Positions 15,440 to 24,287 are shown, numbered from the stretch's first letter. The stretch: DNA of 27,573 nucleotides from an uncultured Alistipes sp. (GCA_904502285.1 CAJGEC010000021.1:1-27573); one strand, 5' to 3'. Translations and numbers: made by a program. Notes: generated from the letters alone by a model not told the origin.

Positions 15440-15838
15440 ACGGCGTGCCGTATCCGAGAGTATCTCTATCTTCACGACCATAGTGTCGTCTGGTAGCAGT
15501 GCCTCAATCTTTTCGGGCCACTCCACCAAGCACAACTCGCCCGAAGAGAGGTACTCCTCCGAGCCAAAGTCTAAGGCCTCCTCAATGCGCTCGATACGAT
15601 ACATATCGAAGTGGTATATTGTGCGCTGGCCCTCATACTGGTTTACGATGGCGAATGTAGGGCTTGTAACGTCATCCTCGGCACCCAGAAGCGCAGCGAT
15701 ACGGCTTACCAGTGTTGTCTTGCCAGCACCCATAGGGGCATCCAAGGCGACTACGGTGCGGCCATTGAGGCTCTCGATTACCGCCTCGGCAGCCTTATCC
15801 AACTCCTCAAGCGAGGAGATCTCTATAATCTTTTCCAT
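15425..15838 (-). CDS. tsaE: tRNA threonylcarbamoyladenosine synthesis ATPase TsaE
   Basis: This 137-residue P-loop protein is the ATPase partner of the TsaB/TsaD complex that makes t6A37 in ANN-decoding tRNAs. The Walker A motif APMGAGKTTL (Lys40) is followed by the family-typical TSPTFAIVNQYEG and YHFDMYRIE, with VEWPEKIEALLP near the end. Length and motif order are normal. It lies 39 bases downstream of porX and is probably in the nudix - porX - tsaE operon; tsaE next to porX is an arrangement I recall from other Bacteroidetes genomes. Confidence 0.93.
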   Translation of the reverse strand: MEKIIEISSLEELDKAAEAVIESLNGRTVVALDAPMGAGKTTLVSRIAALLGAEDDVTSPTFAIVNQYEGQRTIYHFDMYRIERIEEALDFGSEEYLSSGELCLVEWPEKIEALLPDDTMVVKIEILSDTARRFVIR

Positions 15839-15877
15839 TATCTGTTGATGTTGTCGTTTGTCGTTGTAACGTGTTGT

Positions 15878-17437
15878 TTATCGTTTCTTTGGTTTCATCA
15901 CTACGAACGGCACTATCATCTCCTCCATCGAGATACCGCCGTGCTGGAAGGTATTCTTGTAGTAGCGGATGAACTTATTGGCGTCGTTGTTGTAGACCAA
16001 GAAGTCGCGGTTGTAGGCAAAGATGTAGCTCGACGAGAGGCGACCTGCGGGGAGTTGCACATCCTCAGGGCGTGTCACCTCATATACTTCGCGTGCGTTA
16101 TACGCGAGGTTGCGCCCCGTCTTATAACGAAGGTTCGAGGAGGTCTCCTTGTCGCCTGTCACACGGATAGGGTTGTCCACACGTATTGTGCCGTGGTCGG
16201 AGGTGACGATGACGTTGTGGCCACGCTCCGAGAGTAGTTTTAGGAGTGTGTACAACTCCGAATGTTCGAACCACGAGCGCGTCAGCGAGCGGAAAGAGGC
16301 TTCGTCGTCAGTCAGGTCACGGATGATGTCGGTCTCGGTGCGGGCGTGCGAGAGGATGTCGAGGAAGTTGTAGACGATAACCGAAAAGTCGGCATCGTAG
16401 ATGCGTTGCATATTCTCCACCAGACGACGGCCAGCCTCAGGGCGCACGAGTTTGTCGAACGAGAGACGGTAGCTCTTGCCCGATTGGGTGATGAGCCTAC
16501 GGAGGAACTCCTCCTCATACATATTTTTGCCACCATCCTCATTGTCGTTGAGCCACTTATCGGGCATCAGACGGTCGATGGCCAAAGGCATAAGACCTGC
16601 AAAGAGGGCGTTTCGAGCATACTGCGTCGCTGTGGGCAGGATGGCGCAGTAGAAGTCGTCGGTGGTTATGTCGAAGAGGCCACGAAGGAGAGGCTCTATT
16701 ATGCGCCACTGGTCGTAACGCATATTGTCGATAAGGAGCAACGTGGTCTTTGTGGCGTTGTCCACCTCTGGAAAGATGCGTCGGCGCATCAACGTATGCG
16801 ACATCACGGGAATCTCCTCCTCGTCGCAGCGCTGGTTTATCCAGTTGAAGTAGTTGCGACGCACAAATTTCGAGAACTCCTGGTTTGCCTCGTTCTTCTG
16901 GTAAGACAGCACCTCGCGGATGCTCTTGTCTGACGAGCCATCCAACTCTATCTCCCAACCCACAATCTTGCGGTAGAGGGCACTCCACTCCTGAAATGTA
17001 GAGGCACTCTGCTGTTGTGCGGTGATGCGTCCGAACTCCGAGCGGTAGTCTGCTGTGGTCTGCTCGGTGACGAGTTGTGCCGAGTGGAGGTTCTTCTTTA
17101 TCGAGAGGAGTACCTGGTTGGGATTTACGGGCTTGATGATGTAGTCGGCGATTTTCGAGCCTATCGCCTTATCCATAATATTCTCCTCCTCGCTCTTTGT
17201 CACCATAATCACGGGCAACGAGGGTTGTGCGGCCTTTATCAGTGGCAGGGTCTCCAGGCCTGTCATTCCAGGCATCATCTCGTCGAGGATGACAAGGTCG
17301 TAGGATGTGCTACCTATCATATCCACAGCGTCGTAGCCGTTGTTGCAGGTATCTACCTCGTAACCCTTTGAGGTGAGGAACATTATATGTGGTTTGAGTA
17401 GGTCAATCTCGTCATCGACCCAAAGTATCTTGTTCAT
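15878..17437 (-). CDS. porX: PorX: response regulator fused to PglZ-type phosphatase
   Basis: This 519-residue protein combines a CheY-like receiver and an alkaline-phosphatase-superfamily PglZ domain. The receiver (residues 1-118) has acidic pocket Asp8/Asp9, phosphoacceptor Asp52 in VILDEMMPGM, Thr80 and Lys102 (IIKP). A helical linker runs to about 225. The PglZ part shows LLLIDNMRYDQW (metal ligand Asp237), ATQYARNALFAG with Thr271 at the position of the PorX nucleophile, and VTSDHG for a second metal site. In Porphyromonas and Flavobacterium, PorX with the PorY kinase and SigP controls type IX secretion, and its phosphatase acts on oligonucleotide-type substrates. All key residues are present. 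It starts 5 bases after the Nudix stop codon. No PorY or T9SS structural gene is in this window. Confidence 0.93.
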   Translation of the reverse strand: MNKILWVDDEIDLLKPHIMFLTSKGYEVDTCNNGYDAVDMIGSTSYDLVILDEMMPGMTGLETLPLIKAAQPSLPVIMVTKSEEENIMDKAIGSKIADYIIKPVNPNQVLLSIKKNLHSAQLVTEQTTADYRSEFGRITAQQQSASTFQEWSALYRKIVGWEIELDGSSDKSIREVLSYQKNEANQEFSKFVRRNYFNWINQRCDEEEIPVMSHTLMRRRIFPEVDNATKTTLLLIDNMRYDQWRIIEPLLRGLFDITTDDFYCAILPTATQYARNALFAGLMPLAIDRLMPDKWLNDNEDGGKNMYEEEFLRRLITQSGKSYRLSFDKLVRPEAGRRLVENMQRIYDADFSVIVYNFLDILSHARTETDIIRDLTDDEASFRSLTRSWFEHSELYTLLKLLSERGHNVIVTSDHGTIRVDNPIRVTGDKETSSNLRYKTGRNLAYNAREVYEVTRPEDVQLPAGRLSSSYIFAYNRDFLVYNNDANKFIRYYKNTFQHGGISMEEMIVPFVVMKPKKR

Positions 17438-17441
17438 AGTT

Positions 17442-18056
17442 CTAATTTTTCGTCTCTCTACCTAACGTCTCCACCACCTGAATAATTGTGGCGTATGAGG
17501 TTTTTAATCGCTCGGCGAGGCTCTCCTTGGCGCACCACTCTGCGCGAGTTATCCCCTCCGAGGCTTGGGGGTGTAGCTCTCCCCCTTGGCTCTGCATCCT
17601 CCACCACTCGGTGCGCTTGAGTTCCCAACGGCCGTAGGTGTCGTAGGCGTGCCACGTGGTAGCTAAGGGCGCTGTACCACAGAGGGTTGCACCTATGCCA
17701 GTCTCCTCCTCGACCTCTCTGAGTGCCGCCTCAGCACTGCTCTCCGTGGCTTCGATATGCCCCTTTGGCAGATCCCAGCGATCTCGCAACTCTATCATCA
17801 GCAGGTCGCCACAATCGTTCTCCACAACGCCTCCCGCGGCATTGACCCTTACAAACTCCTCCTGAAGGAGCGAGAATGTGCGGTCGGGGTCGGGGGTAAT
17901 TATAGCCACAAATTTGTTAGTCTCGACTTTTTTTATTAACTTCGCTCGCGGAATCGCGAGTGAAGACTCCACCGCTATAGTCGTGTAGTCGGGGCTTGGT
18001 GGGGCAGTTGCCACAACCACCTCATTATTACCAAAATATAGGGTGTGTTTCGCCAT
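17442..18056 (-). CDS. Nudix hydrolase with Bacteroidetes-type N-terminal extension
   Basis: The ATG at 18056 (MAKHTLYFGNNEVVV) is chosen over the frame opening at 18104, because the promoter -7 box (18077-18084) lies between the two. The product has 204 residues. The Nudix box GX5EX7REUXEEXGU is complete at residues 99-121 (begins GHIEATESSAEAALREVEEE), so the Mg2+-binding glutamates needed to hydrolyse a nucleoside-diphosphate-linked substrate are present. About 65 N-terminal residues precede the Nudix fold. The substrate is not predictable. The stop codon is only 4 bases from the porX start, making it the first gene of a nudix - porX - tsaE operon and hinting at a shared nucleotide-related theme with PorX, which is inference. 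Confidence 0.9.
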   Translation of the reverse strand: MAKHTLYFGNNEVVVATAPPSPDYTTIAVESSLAIPRAKLIKKVETNKFVAIITPDPDRTFSLLQEEFVRVNAAGGVVENDCGDLLMIELRDRWDLPKGHIEATESSAEAALREVEEETGIGATLCGTAPLATTWHAYDTYGRWELKRTEWWRMQSQGGELHPQASEGITRAEWCAKESLAERLKTSYATIIQVVETLGRETKN

Positions 18057-18069
18057 AACCGTTTTATTA

Positions 18070-18097
18070 TTGGTCACAAAGATACGAATTAAAGTTG
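18070..18097 (+). promoter_or_regulatory. Possible promoter for the S9 peptidase gene
   Basis: TAAAGTTG (18090-18097) matches the -7 consensus at five of six fixed positions and TTG (18070-18072) precedes it by 17 bases. It overlaps the opposing Nudix promoter. Confidence 0.35.
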
Positions 18098-18105
18098 AGA
18101 ACAAA
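18077..18105 (-). promoter_or_regulatory. Predicted promoter for nudix - porX - tsaE
   Basis: On the minus strand TATCTTTG (18084-18077) is an exact TAnnTTTG and TTTG (18105-18102) is an exact -33 box with a 17-base spacer. The predicted leader is about 15 bases. Confidence 0.62.
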
Positions 18106-18126
18106 CTAATCTACAACATACTATTT

Positions 18127-20241
18127 ATGAAAAAATTACTCTATTTTATGACATTTGCAGCATTTCTTGCCGTGGGCTGTTGTGCAGAGAATGGTGGCGA
18201 GGCTCCAAAGCCTCTTGCAATTGACAATGCACTTACTGCCGAGGAGAAGGCTGAGGGTAAGTTTACCCCAGAGATTATGTGGAAGATGAGCCGTATTGGT
18301 CAGCAGGTACTCTCTGAGGATGGCTCAAAACTCATCTACACTGTAACTCAGTACAACCTCGCTGAGAATCGTGGTATCACACGCCTCTGGTTGCGCGATA
18401 TGGCTACTGCGGAGGAGTGTGCGATTACCGACTACAACTCAACAAACACTGCGCCACAGTGGCTCTCTGAGAACCGCATCGCCTTTATGTCGAACCGTAC
18501 AAGCTCTATGCAGGCTTGGGCTATGGATATCGATGGACAGAACCTTACTCAGCTCACCGACATCGAGGGTGGCATCGAGGGCTTTGGCATCGCTGGTGAC
18601 CACGCCTTCTATGTTCAGCGTGTGAAGGTTGCTCCGTTGAAGGGTTCGGATAAGTATGCCGATATGGATAAGTCTAAGGTGCGCCTCTACGACGACCTTA
18701 TGGTACGCCACTGGGACTACTGGGATGATGGCTCTTACCTCCACATCTTTGCTGCCGACTACAAGGATGGCAAAATCGTTGATGGCGTAGATATCATCGG
18801 TGCTGACAAGGCTTACGATGCACCATTGGCTCCATATTTCGATACCGCAGAGATTCGCCTCTCGCCAGACGGCTCTATGCTTGCCTACACGTGCAAACCA
18901 CTCACAGGCGTAGATTATGCCCTCTCTACCGATTCGGATATCTTCCTCTACGACTTCGCAACAAAGGCTACACGTAACCTCTCGAAGGAGGCTGCTGCTC
19001 AGGGCGACGAGAAGTTCGTGGGTTACGACAAGTACCCTGTATTCTCGCCAGATGGCACTAAGGTAGCCTTCCGCTCACAGCGTCGTCCAGGTAATGAGGC
19101 TGACCAGCAGCGTCTTTGGGTCTTTGACCTTGCAACTAACGAGTGTACCTACATCACTCGTGGTCAGGACTACTGCGTAACTGAGGTTGCGTGGGATGGC
19201 AACGAGGCTATCTACTTCGTATTGCCTTGGCGCGGTACTCACCAGGTGGCTCATATCGACCTTGCAGGTAATATGAAGCATATCACCAAGGGCAACCACG
19301 ATATCAACACCTTCACCTTCGCAGGTGGCAAGATCGTAGCAAATATGAATACAATCTCTAAGGCCGTTGAGCTCTACGACGTAAACCTTGAGAGTGGTGA
19401 ATTGACACAGCTTACCGATGTAAACCGCGAGGTCTACGACAATATAAAGTTTGGCGAGGTGCAGGAGCGCTGGATTACCACTACCGATGGTAAGAAGATG
19501 CTCACTTGGGTAATCCTTCCTCCCGACTTCGATCCAACGAAGAAGTATCCTACTTTGCTCTACTGCCAGGGTGGCCCACAGAGCACCGTATCACAGTTCT
19601 GGAGCTACCGTTGGAACTTCCAGCTTATGGCTGCTGAGGGCTACGTTATCGTAGCACCTAACCGCCGTGGTTGTCCATCATTTGGTCAGGAGTGGACCGA
19701 CCAGATCTCTGGCGACTACTCAGGTCAGAACATCCGCGACTACCTCGCTGCTATTGACGAGGTATCTAAGGAGCCTTGGGTAGATACCGATCACCGTGGT
19801 TGCGTAGGTGCTTCGTATGGTGGCTACTCTACCTACTACCTTGCTGGCGTTCACGAGGGTCGCTTCAAGGCCTTCATCGCACACTGCGGTATCTTCAACT
19901 TCGAGTCTATGTATGGCCACACCGAGGAGCTATTCTTCGTGACTAACGACTATGGTGGTGCTTACTGGGAGAGCGACAACGCTACTGCAATGCGCTCGTA
20001 TGCCAACTCTCCACACAAGAAGGTTGCTAACTGGGACTCTCCAATTATGATTATCACTGGCGAGAAGGATTACCGTATCCCATATAGCCAGTCGTTGGAG
20101 GCCTTCACCGCAGCACGTGTTCAGGGTCTTGATGCACGTCTTGTATCATTCGAGAATGAGGCTCACCAGGTATTCCAGCCACAGAACTCTGTAGTTTGGA
20201 ATCGTGAGTTCTTCGGCTGGTTGAACAAGTACCTCAAATAG
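18127..20241 (+). CDS. Secreted S9-family prolyl-oligopeptidase-type peptidase
   Basis: The start is set at ATG 18127, which opens a signal sequence (MKKLLYFMTFAAFLAVGCC, possible lipoprotein with Cys at AVGC); the frame extension to 18043 runs back into the Nudix gene. The 704-residue product has a WD40/beta-propeller-like part (about residues 45-430, with repeated LSPDGSMLAY and FSPDGTKVAF blades) and a C-terminal alpha/beta hydrolase. The catalytic triad is Ser563 in GASYGGYS, Asp648 in TGEKDYRIP and His680 in ENEAHQVF. Family members remove di- or tripeptides or act as oligopeptidases in the periplasm; P. gingivalis DPP5 is a relevant comparison, but specificity is not assigned. It is a single-gene unit with a strong terminator at 20263-20306. 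Confidence 0.93.
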   Translation: MKKLLYFMTFAAFLAVGCCAENGGEAPKPLAIDNALTAEEKAEGKFTPEIMWKMSRIGQQVLSEDGSKLIYTVTQYNLAENRGITRLWLRDMATAEECAITDYNSTNTAPQWLSENRIAFMSNRTSSMQAWAMDIDGQNLTQLTDIEGGIEGFGIAGDHAFYVQRVKVAPLKGSDKYADMDKSKVRLYDDLMVRHWDYWDDGSYLHIFAADYKDGKIVDGVDIIGADKAYDAPLAPYFDTAEIRLSPDGSMLAYTCKPLTGVDYALSTDSDIFLYDFATKATRNLSKEAAAQGDEKFVGYDKYPVFSPDGTKVAFRSQRRPGNEADQQRLWVFDLATNECTYITRGQDYCVTEVAWDGNEAIYFVLPWRGTHQVAHIDLAGNMKHITKGNHDINTFTFAGGKIVANMNTISKAVELYDVNLESGELTQLTDVNREVYDNIKFGEVQERWITTTDGKKMLTWVILPPDFDPTKKYPTLLYCQGGPQSTVSQFWSYRWNFQLMAAEGYVIVAPNRRGCPSFGQEWTDQISGDYSGQNIRDYLAAIDEVSKEPWVDTDHRGCVGASYGGYSTYYLAGVHEGRFKAFIAHCGIFNFESMYGHTEELFFVTNDYGGAYWESDNATAMRSYANSPHKKVANWDSPIMIITGEKDYRIPYSQSLEAFTAARVQGLDARLVSFENEAHQVFQPQNSVVWNREFFGWLNKYLK

Positions 20242-20262
20242 TACCCTTACAACCCTCCAAAA

Positions 20263-20306
20263 ATGGTGGACCTGCCTAACTTGTTAGGTAGGCCCATCTT
20301 TTTTTT
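20263..20306 (+). terminator. Strong intrinsic terminator of the S9 peptidase gene
   Basis: CCTGCCTAAC (20271-20280) pairs with GTTAGGTAGG (20283-20292, one wobble). An outer ATGG/CCAT clamp is joined through a small internal loop, and eight T residues follow at 20299-20306. Confidence 0.85.
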
Positions 20307-20316
20307 GCGCCGTAGT

Positions 20317-20348
20317 GTTGCAATAGAGCGAAGAAATGGCTATATTTG
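20317..20348 (+). promoter_or_regulatory. Predicted promoter for the 563-residue lipoprotein gene
   Basis: TATATTTG (20341-20348) is an exact -7 box and GTTG (20317-20320) a close -33 box, with a 20-base spacer. The leader would be about 25 bases and purine/A-rich (AAAAAAGG ahead of the ATG at 20378). Confidence 0.65.
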
Positions 20349-20377
20349 CAAAAAAGTAAATAAAAAAGGTTGAGTAT

Positions 20378-22069
20378 ATGAGAAAAATTTCTACTATTTT
20401 TTCGATGACCCTCTTGCTCCTTGCCACTATGTTTGTGGCGTGTGTGGGTCCCGATGCTCCAGAGGTCGTTCGCCCCGATGAGCCTAAGCCCGATGCTCCA
20501 TTTACAATCAATGTGGAGGAGATTCACGCCTCGACAGCCACGACGGAGGTTACGCCCAAGGATGGCGAGATGCTATATATTATGTACTTGGAGGAGGTTG
20601 CCTACTTCCAGGGTGCTGGTATCGACACTGCCGAGGAGTTGTGGGAGGATGATTTCGAGGCCTTTGAGGCCAACGCCCTCTACGAGGATATGTTGCTAAA
20701 GGATTATATGCTTGGTGCGAATGTATTGTTCAGCGACACTAAGCGAGTGCAGTGGAATAGTATGTTGCCTGGTCGCAAGATGGTGTTATATGTCTATGGT
20801 GTGGAGTTCAACGAGGATGGCTCGCACTATGAGCCTGTGACGGAGGTGGTATGGCAGGTGCTTGAGTCGGAGTATGCCCCCTTGAGAGATATCTCGTTCG
20901 ATATCGATGTTGAGGTTAATGGTGCGGAGGTCGAGTTGAATGTTAAGCCAGTGGATTGGGATGGCTACTACTTGGTAAAGGTCGTTGATGGCAATAGTGA
21001 CCTCTACGTTGGTGATCGTACCTCTTTTGACGAGGAGTACCTTGCTATGCTTGCTGATGAGTGGATTGATGTCTATAGCAGAAATCTAAGTTATGGTTAT
21101 ACCACTGATATAATATTAGATGAGGTTGCATTCAAGGGAGACAAAGTCATAAATCTCGAACTTAATTCATATACGCTCTATTCAGTCTTGGTATTTGCCA
21201 TCGACGAGTATGATGGCTATGTGCAGGTGGTCTCTGAGCCATCGTTCAGCAACTTCTCTACTGAGGAGGTCGAGCAGTCGGAGATGTCTATCGACATAGA
21301 GATTTCGAATTGCTATGTGCGTGTTGCCGACTTGAGGGTCACCCCTACGAATGATAATGAACTATATGCCCTACTCATCACCCCTACGGAGTATCTTCCA
21401 GCAAAATACAATGAGGACGACCTCATTGATATGGCGCTCTACGACCCCGTTACTTCGCTCAGCACGCAGTTCTTCAAGGGTGAGATCACTGCGCACCTCA
21501 ACACCCTCTATCCAAAGAAGGAGTATGTAGTGGTAGCCTTTGGCTATAGTGGCGGTGTTATAACCACAGATATATATACTAAGGTCTTTATTACCCAGCC
21601 TGAGGGCCCTTGTGAGGTCGATATTACCGATGTTAAGGTGTGTGGCCCTTACCGTCCATCGGACCTCTACAACTACGATTCTGAGCGATTTAAGTACTAC
21701 ACCTACCCCTATGTCAGCGACACCTCCTTCTTTGTGGCATCTATAGAGGTGGAGACCAGCGAGCCTACCGAGGATATCTTTGCTGACTTCGTGGCAAAGA
21801 TGGACTACGACTATTATGGTACAGATGTTATCTTGTTCGATTTGCTCATAGGCACCTGCCCTGAGTTGTTTATAACTGATCGACTCTATGAGGAGGGTCC
21901 ATACTATGTATGTGCCACGGTGTTCGACTACAAGGGTAACCTTGCCCCTATGTGGACATCGGAACTTATCGAGTGGAGCGTAGATGACCTGAGACCTGCT
22001 GATGAGCTCTTTGCAAAACTCGATGCCGAGCCTGAGACTCAGCTGCTACTCCTAAGACCGATACAATAG
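20378..22069 (+). CDS. Repeat-built exported lipoprotein, function unknown
   Basis: This 563-residue protein has a lipoprotein-type signal (MRKISTIFSMTLLLLATMFV, then Ala-Cys) and a Pro/Asp-rich linker to about residue 40. Then come about four tandem domains of 100-140 residues. Each opens with a beta strand like FTINVEEI, ISFDIDVEV, MSIDIEISN or CEVDITDV, followed by a strand with V/T-P-x-D/N and Tyr, and closes with a strand like YVYGVEFNEDG or VVVAFGYSGG. This is a fibronectin-III-like layout. I do not recognise an assigned family. The larger lipoprotein at 24308-26620 uses the same module, so they are distant paralogues. The pI is clearly acidic. A patch at about 21075-21190 is more A/T-rich in codon choice than the rest. 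Extracellular binding is the most likely role, as inference. Confidence 0.75.
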   Translation: MRKISTIFSMTLLLLATMFVACVGPDAPEVVRPDEPKPDAPFTINVEEIHASTATTEVTPKDGEMLYIMYLEEVAYFQGAGIDTAEELWEDDFEAFEANALYEDMLLKDYMLGANVLFSDTKRVQWNSMLPGRKMVLYVYGVEFNEDGSHYEPVTEVVWQVLESEYAPLRDISFDIDVEVNGAEVELNVKPVDWDGYYLVKVVDGNSDLYVGDRTSFDEEYLAMLADEWIDVYSRNLSYGYTTDIILDEVAFKGDKVINLELNSYTLYSVLVFAIDEYDGYVQVVSEPSFSNFSTEEVEQSEMSIDIEISNCYVRVADLRVTPTNDNELYALLITPTEYLPAKYNEDDLIDMALYDPVTSLSTQFFKGEITAHLNTLYPKKEYVVVAFGYSGGVITTDIYTKVFITQPEGPCEVDITDVKVCGPYRPSDLYNYDSERFKYYTYPYVSDTSFFVASIEVETSEPTEDIFADFVAKMDYDYYGTDVILFDLLIGTCPELFITDRLYEEGPYYVCATVFDYKGNLAPMWTSELIEWSVDDLRPADELFAKLDAEPETQLLLLRPIQ

Positions 22070-22085
22070 TAGCTATTTTATAGGC

Positions 22086-22118
22086 AAGGGGGCGTATCCA
22101 TCTTCGGACACGCCCCTT
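22086..22118. terminator. Shared terminator between converging lipoprotein and GH20 genes
   Basis: GGGGCGTATCC (22089-22099) pairs with GGACACGCCCC (22106-22116) with one mismatch and a 6-base loop, flanked by AA and TT. It lies between two converging stop codons and can serve both. Confidence 0.75.
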
Positions 22119-22147
22119 CCTCTATTTTGTGATATCTTAGGTGTTGC

Positions 22148-24238
22148 CTATCGTACGATAATCTCGTCTACGAAGAGGAAACCCGTGTACTTGCTACGGT
22201 GAGCCTTGTAGCGAATGTAGCGCGCCTCGGCACTGCCCTGCCAGCCGAAACTCTTGAACGAGGGCAACTCGTCGATGACCACTTCGTGTTCTATGTCGGC
22301 AATCTTTGAATACTCCTGGCCATCCTCGGAGATGAGTATCTCCACCAAGCAAGGCATAAAGACTCCAGGACCACAAATCTGCATAAAGTCGGCAGCGATG
22401 CTCTCTATATGTGTCACCTCACCCATATCTATAATCACATCGACACCTCCACGACCTAAGAAACCCTGCCAACGGCTATCGGCGTATGTCCACGTGCCAC
22501 GCAGACCATCCGTGAGTGTGGCGTCGCCCGCCGCTGCATACTTAGGAGCATAATAGAAAGAGGGGTATAGGTAGGTTACGCTCTTGCCCAAGGCGAGGTG
22601 CTCCACTGGCTCCAACGACTCTGGGCGGTTGCCTATCTCGTTCTTTAGGTCGAAGGGTTTGTAGCCCTCTTCGAGCATCCTATCCACAATCTTTACGGCG
22701 CGCTGGCGGAAGTCGGCGAAGATCCTCCTTTCAGCGTTGCTCCAGCCTATCTCGGCAATGGCCATAGCGCGAGGCCACAGCATAGTCTCGTAGTGGTCGT
22801 CAGTGACGATGAACTCGGCCCATAGGTTGGCCTGAACACCTAATATGTAGTCGCTCACACTCTTGTCCATACCCTCTGGGGCTGGGTCGTAGGAGTAGAC
22901 CTTCTCTATAGGTAGGTAGCCACCGATGCTTTCGGGCTGCGAGTAGGGGGCATCCTGTGGGGCATCTATGTAGCAGTAGGCGTGAGGCGACATAACGACC
23001 TTGTGGCCTGCAGCTGCAGCAGCCAAGCCACCCTCCTCACCACGCCACGACATCACCGTAGCGTTAGGGGCAAGGCCTCCCTCAAGAATCTCGTCCCAAC
23101 CAATAATCTGGCGACCACGGGCGTTGAGATACTTCTCGATGCGCTCGATCATATAGCTCTGCAACTCATCGACACTTTCGAGCCCCTCCTCGGCCATACG
23201 ACGCTGGCAATCCTCACACTCTGGCCACGTATTCTTGCCCGCCTCGTCGCCACCGATATGTATATACTCCGAAGGGAATATCTCGATAATCTCGTCGAGG
23301 ATGCTCTGCATCATCTCGAAGGTTGCCTCTTTGCCGATGCAGAGGTCGCCCTGATTCTTAGGTTTATGGCTACAGCCCAACTCTGGGTATGCAGCAATGA
23401 CCTCGTCGGAGTGGCCAGGCATCTCTATCTCTGGGATGATGGTTATGTATCGCTCCTCGGCGTAGGCTACCAACTCGCGAGCCTCCTCCTTTGTGAGGTA
23501 GCCACCATACGCCCCTGGTGTGCCTGCCTCGACGTGTCCACGTTCACCATACCACCACTCCTTCCAGGTGTCGGGCATACGCCACGCTGCGAACGAGGTG
23601 AGACGAGGGTAACTCTCTATCTCGATGCGCCATCCCGCAGCGTCGGTGAGGTGTAGGTGTAGACGGTTCATCTTCAACTCGGCCATAACATCCATCTGGC
23701 GCATAAGGAACTCCTTAGTGCGGAAGTGTCGCGAAATATCGATGAGGATACCTCGGTACTCGAAACGTGGAGCATCGCAGATATGGCAAGTGGTGAGTTG
23801 CTTCGAGTTGAGGGTCAAGGCCTTGAGACTCTGAATACCATAGTAGAGACCCTGAGGTGTCGTAGCCTTGATGTCGATGCCTTGTGGGGTTATGTCCAAG
23901 AGGTAGCCCTCGTCGAATCTCTCGAAGGTTGAGGCCTCGGCAATCTCCGTAATGGGTACTATTTGGAGGTTTATGTAGTTGTTCTTTGCTGGACGCTTAG
24001 CCTCCTTGAGTGAAAGTCCTAACTCATCGATACCCCCTCTCAGGTGTGTGAGGTCGTTGCCCGTTACACCCAAGATGGATAGAGTTAGTCGCTCGGAAGC
24101 GTCGAAGCACTTGTCGCCCCAGAACTCGATGTTGGGTGCTGGGGTGATGCTGTTGGGTTGTGCCAAGCAACAGCCAATGCCAAGGAGCTCGAAGCAGAGG
24201 ACAAGGCATAGCAGTTGGAGAGTTTTTGCGTACTTCAT
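22148..24238 (-). CDS. Secreted GH20 beta-N-acetylhexosaminidase
   Basis: The start is set at the ATG at 24238, which begins the signal peptide (MKYAKTLQLLCLVLCFELLG, then IGCCLA before Gln); the upstream frame to 24283 runs into a hairpin. The 696-residue product removes terminal beta-linked GlcNAc or GalNAc. Order: GH20b-type N-domain (about 28-135), (beta/alpha)8 catalytic domain (about 140-490) with LHLTDAAGWRIEIESYP, the catalytic pair Asp331-Glu332 in HIGGDEAGKNTWPECEDC, and VMSWRGEEGG. After about residue 540 a beta-sandwich resembling a discoidin/CBM32-type module runs to the end (LTDGLRGTWTYADSRWQGF). Catalysis is substrate-assisted in this family. A terminator-like hairpin lies in its leader, and no promoter consensus is visible between it and the upstream lipoprotein gene. 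Confidence 0.94.
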   Translation of the reverse strand: MKYAKTLQLLCLVLCFELLGIGCCLAQPNSITPAPNIEFWGDKCFDASERLTLSILGVTGNDLTHLRGGIDELGLSLKEAKRPAKNNYINLQIVPITEIAEASTFERFDEGYLLDITPQGIDIKATTPQGLYYGIQSLKALTLNSKQLTTCHICDAPRFEYRGILIDISRHFRTKEFLMRQMDVMAELKMNRLHLHLTDAAGWRIEIESYPRLTSFAAWRMPDTWKEWWYGERGHVEAGTPGAYGGYLTKEEARELVAYAEERYITIIPEIEMPGHSDEVIAAYPELGCSHKPKNQGDLCIGKEATFEMMQSILDEIIEIFPSEYIHIGGDEAGKNTWPECEDCQRRMAEEGLESVDELQSYMIERIEKYLNARGRQIIGWDEILEGGLAPNATVMSWRGEEGGLAAAAAGHKVVMSPHAYCYIDAPQDAPYSQPESIGGYLPIEKVYSYDPAPEGMDKSVSDYILGVQANLWAEFIVTDDHYETMLWPRAMAIAEIGWSNAERRIFADFRQRAVKIVDRMLEEGYKPFDLKNEIGNRPESLEPVEHLALGKSVTYLYPSFYYAPKYAAAGDATLTDGLRGTWTYADSRWQGFLGRGGVDVIIDMGEVTHIESIAADFMQICGPGVFMPCLVEILISEDGQEYSKIADIEHEVVIDELPSFKSFGWQGSAEARYIRYKAHRSKYTGFLFVDEIIVR

Positions 24239-24257
24239 ACTACATATTATAATATAA

Positions 24258-24287
24258 GGGGCTGTCCAGCCTTGGCTGGGCAACCCC
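24258..24287 (-). terminator. Hairpin terminator/attenuator between lipoprotein gene and GH20
   Basis: On the minus strand GGGGTTGCCCAGCC (24287-24274) pairs with GGCTGGACAGCCCC (24271-24258): a 14-pair stem with one mismatch and one wobble, loop AA, followed by TTATATTATAATATG. It sits only 20 bases upstream of the GH20 start codon. Confidence 0.7.

Noticed and set aside
16262..16933. Plus-strand frame of 223 codons inside porX
   Set aside because: It is antisense to the PglZ domain with intact catalytic motifs and has no sign of being a gene.
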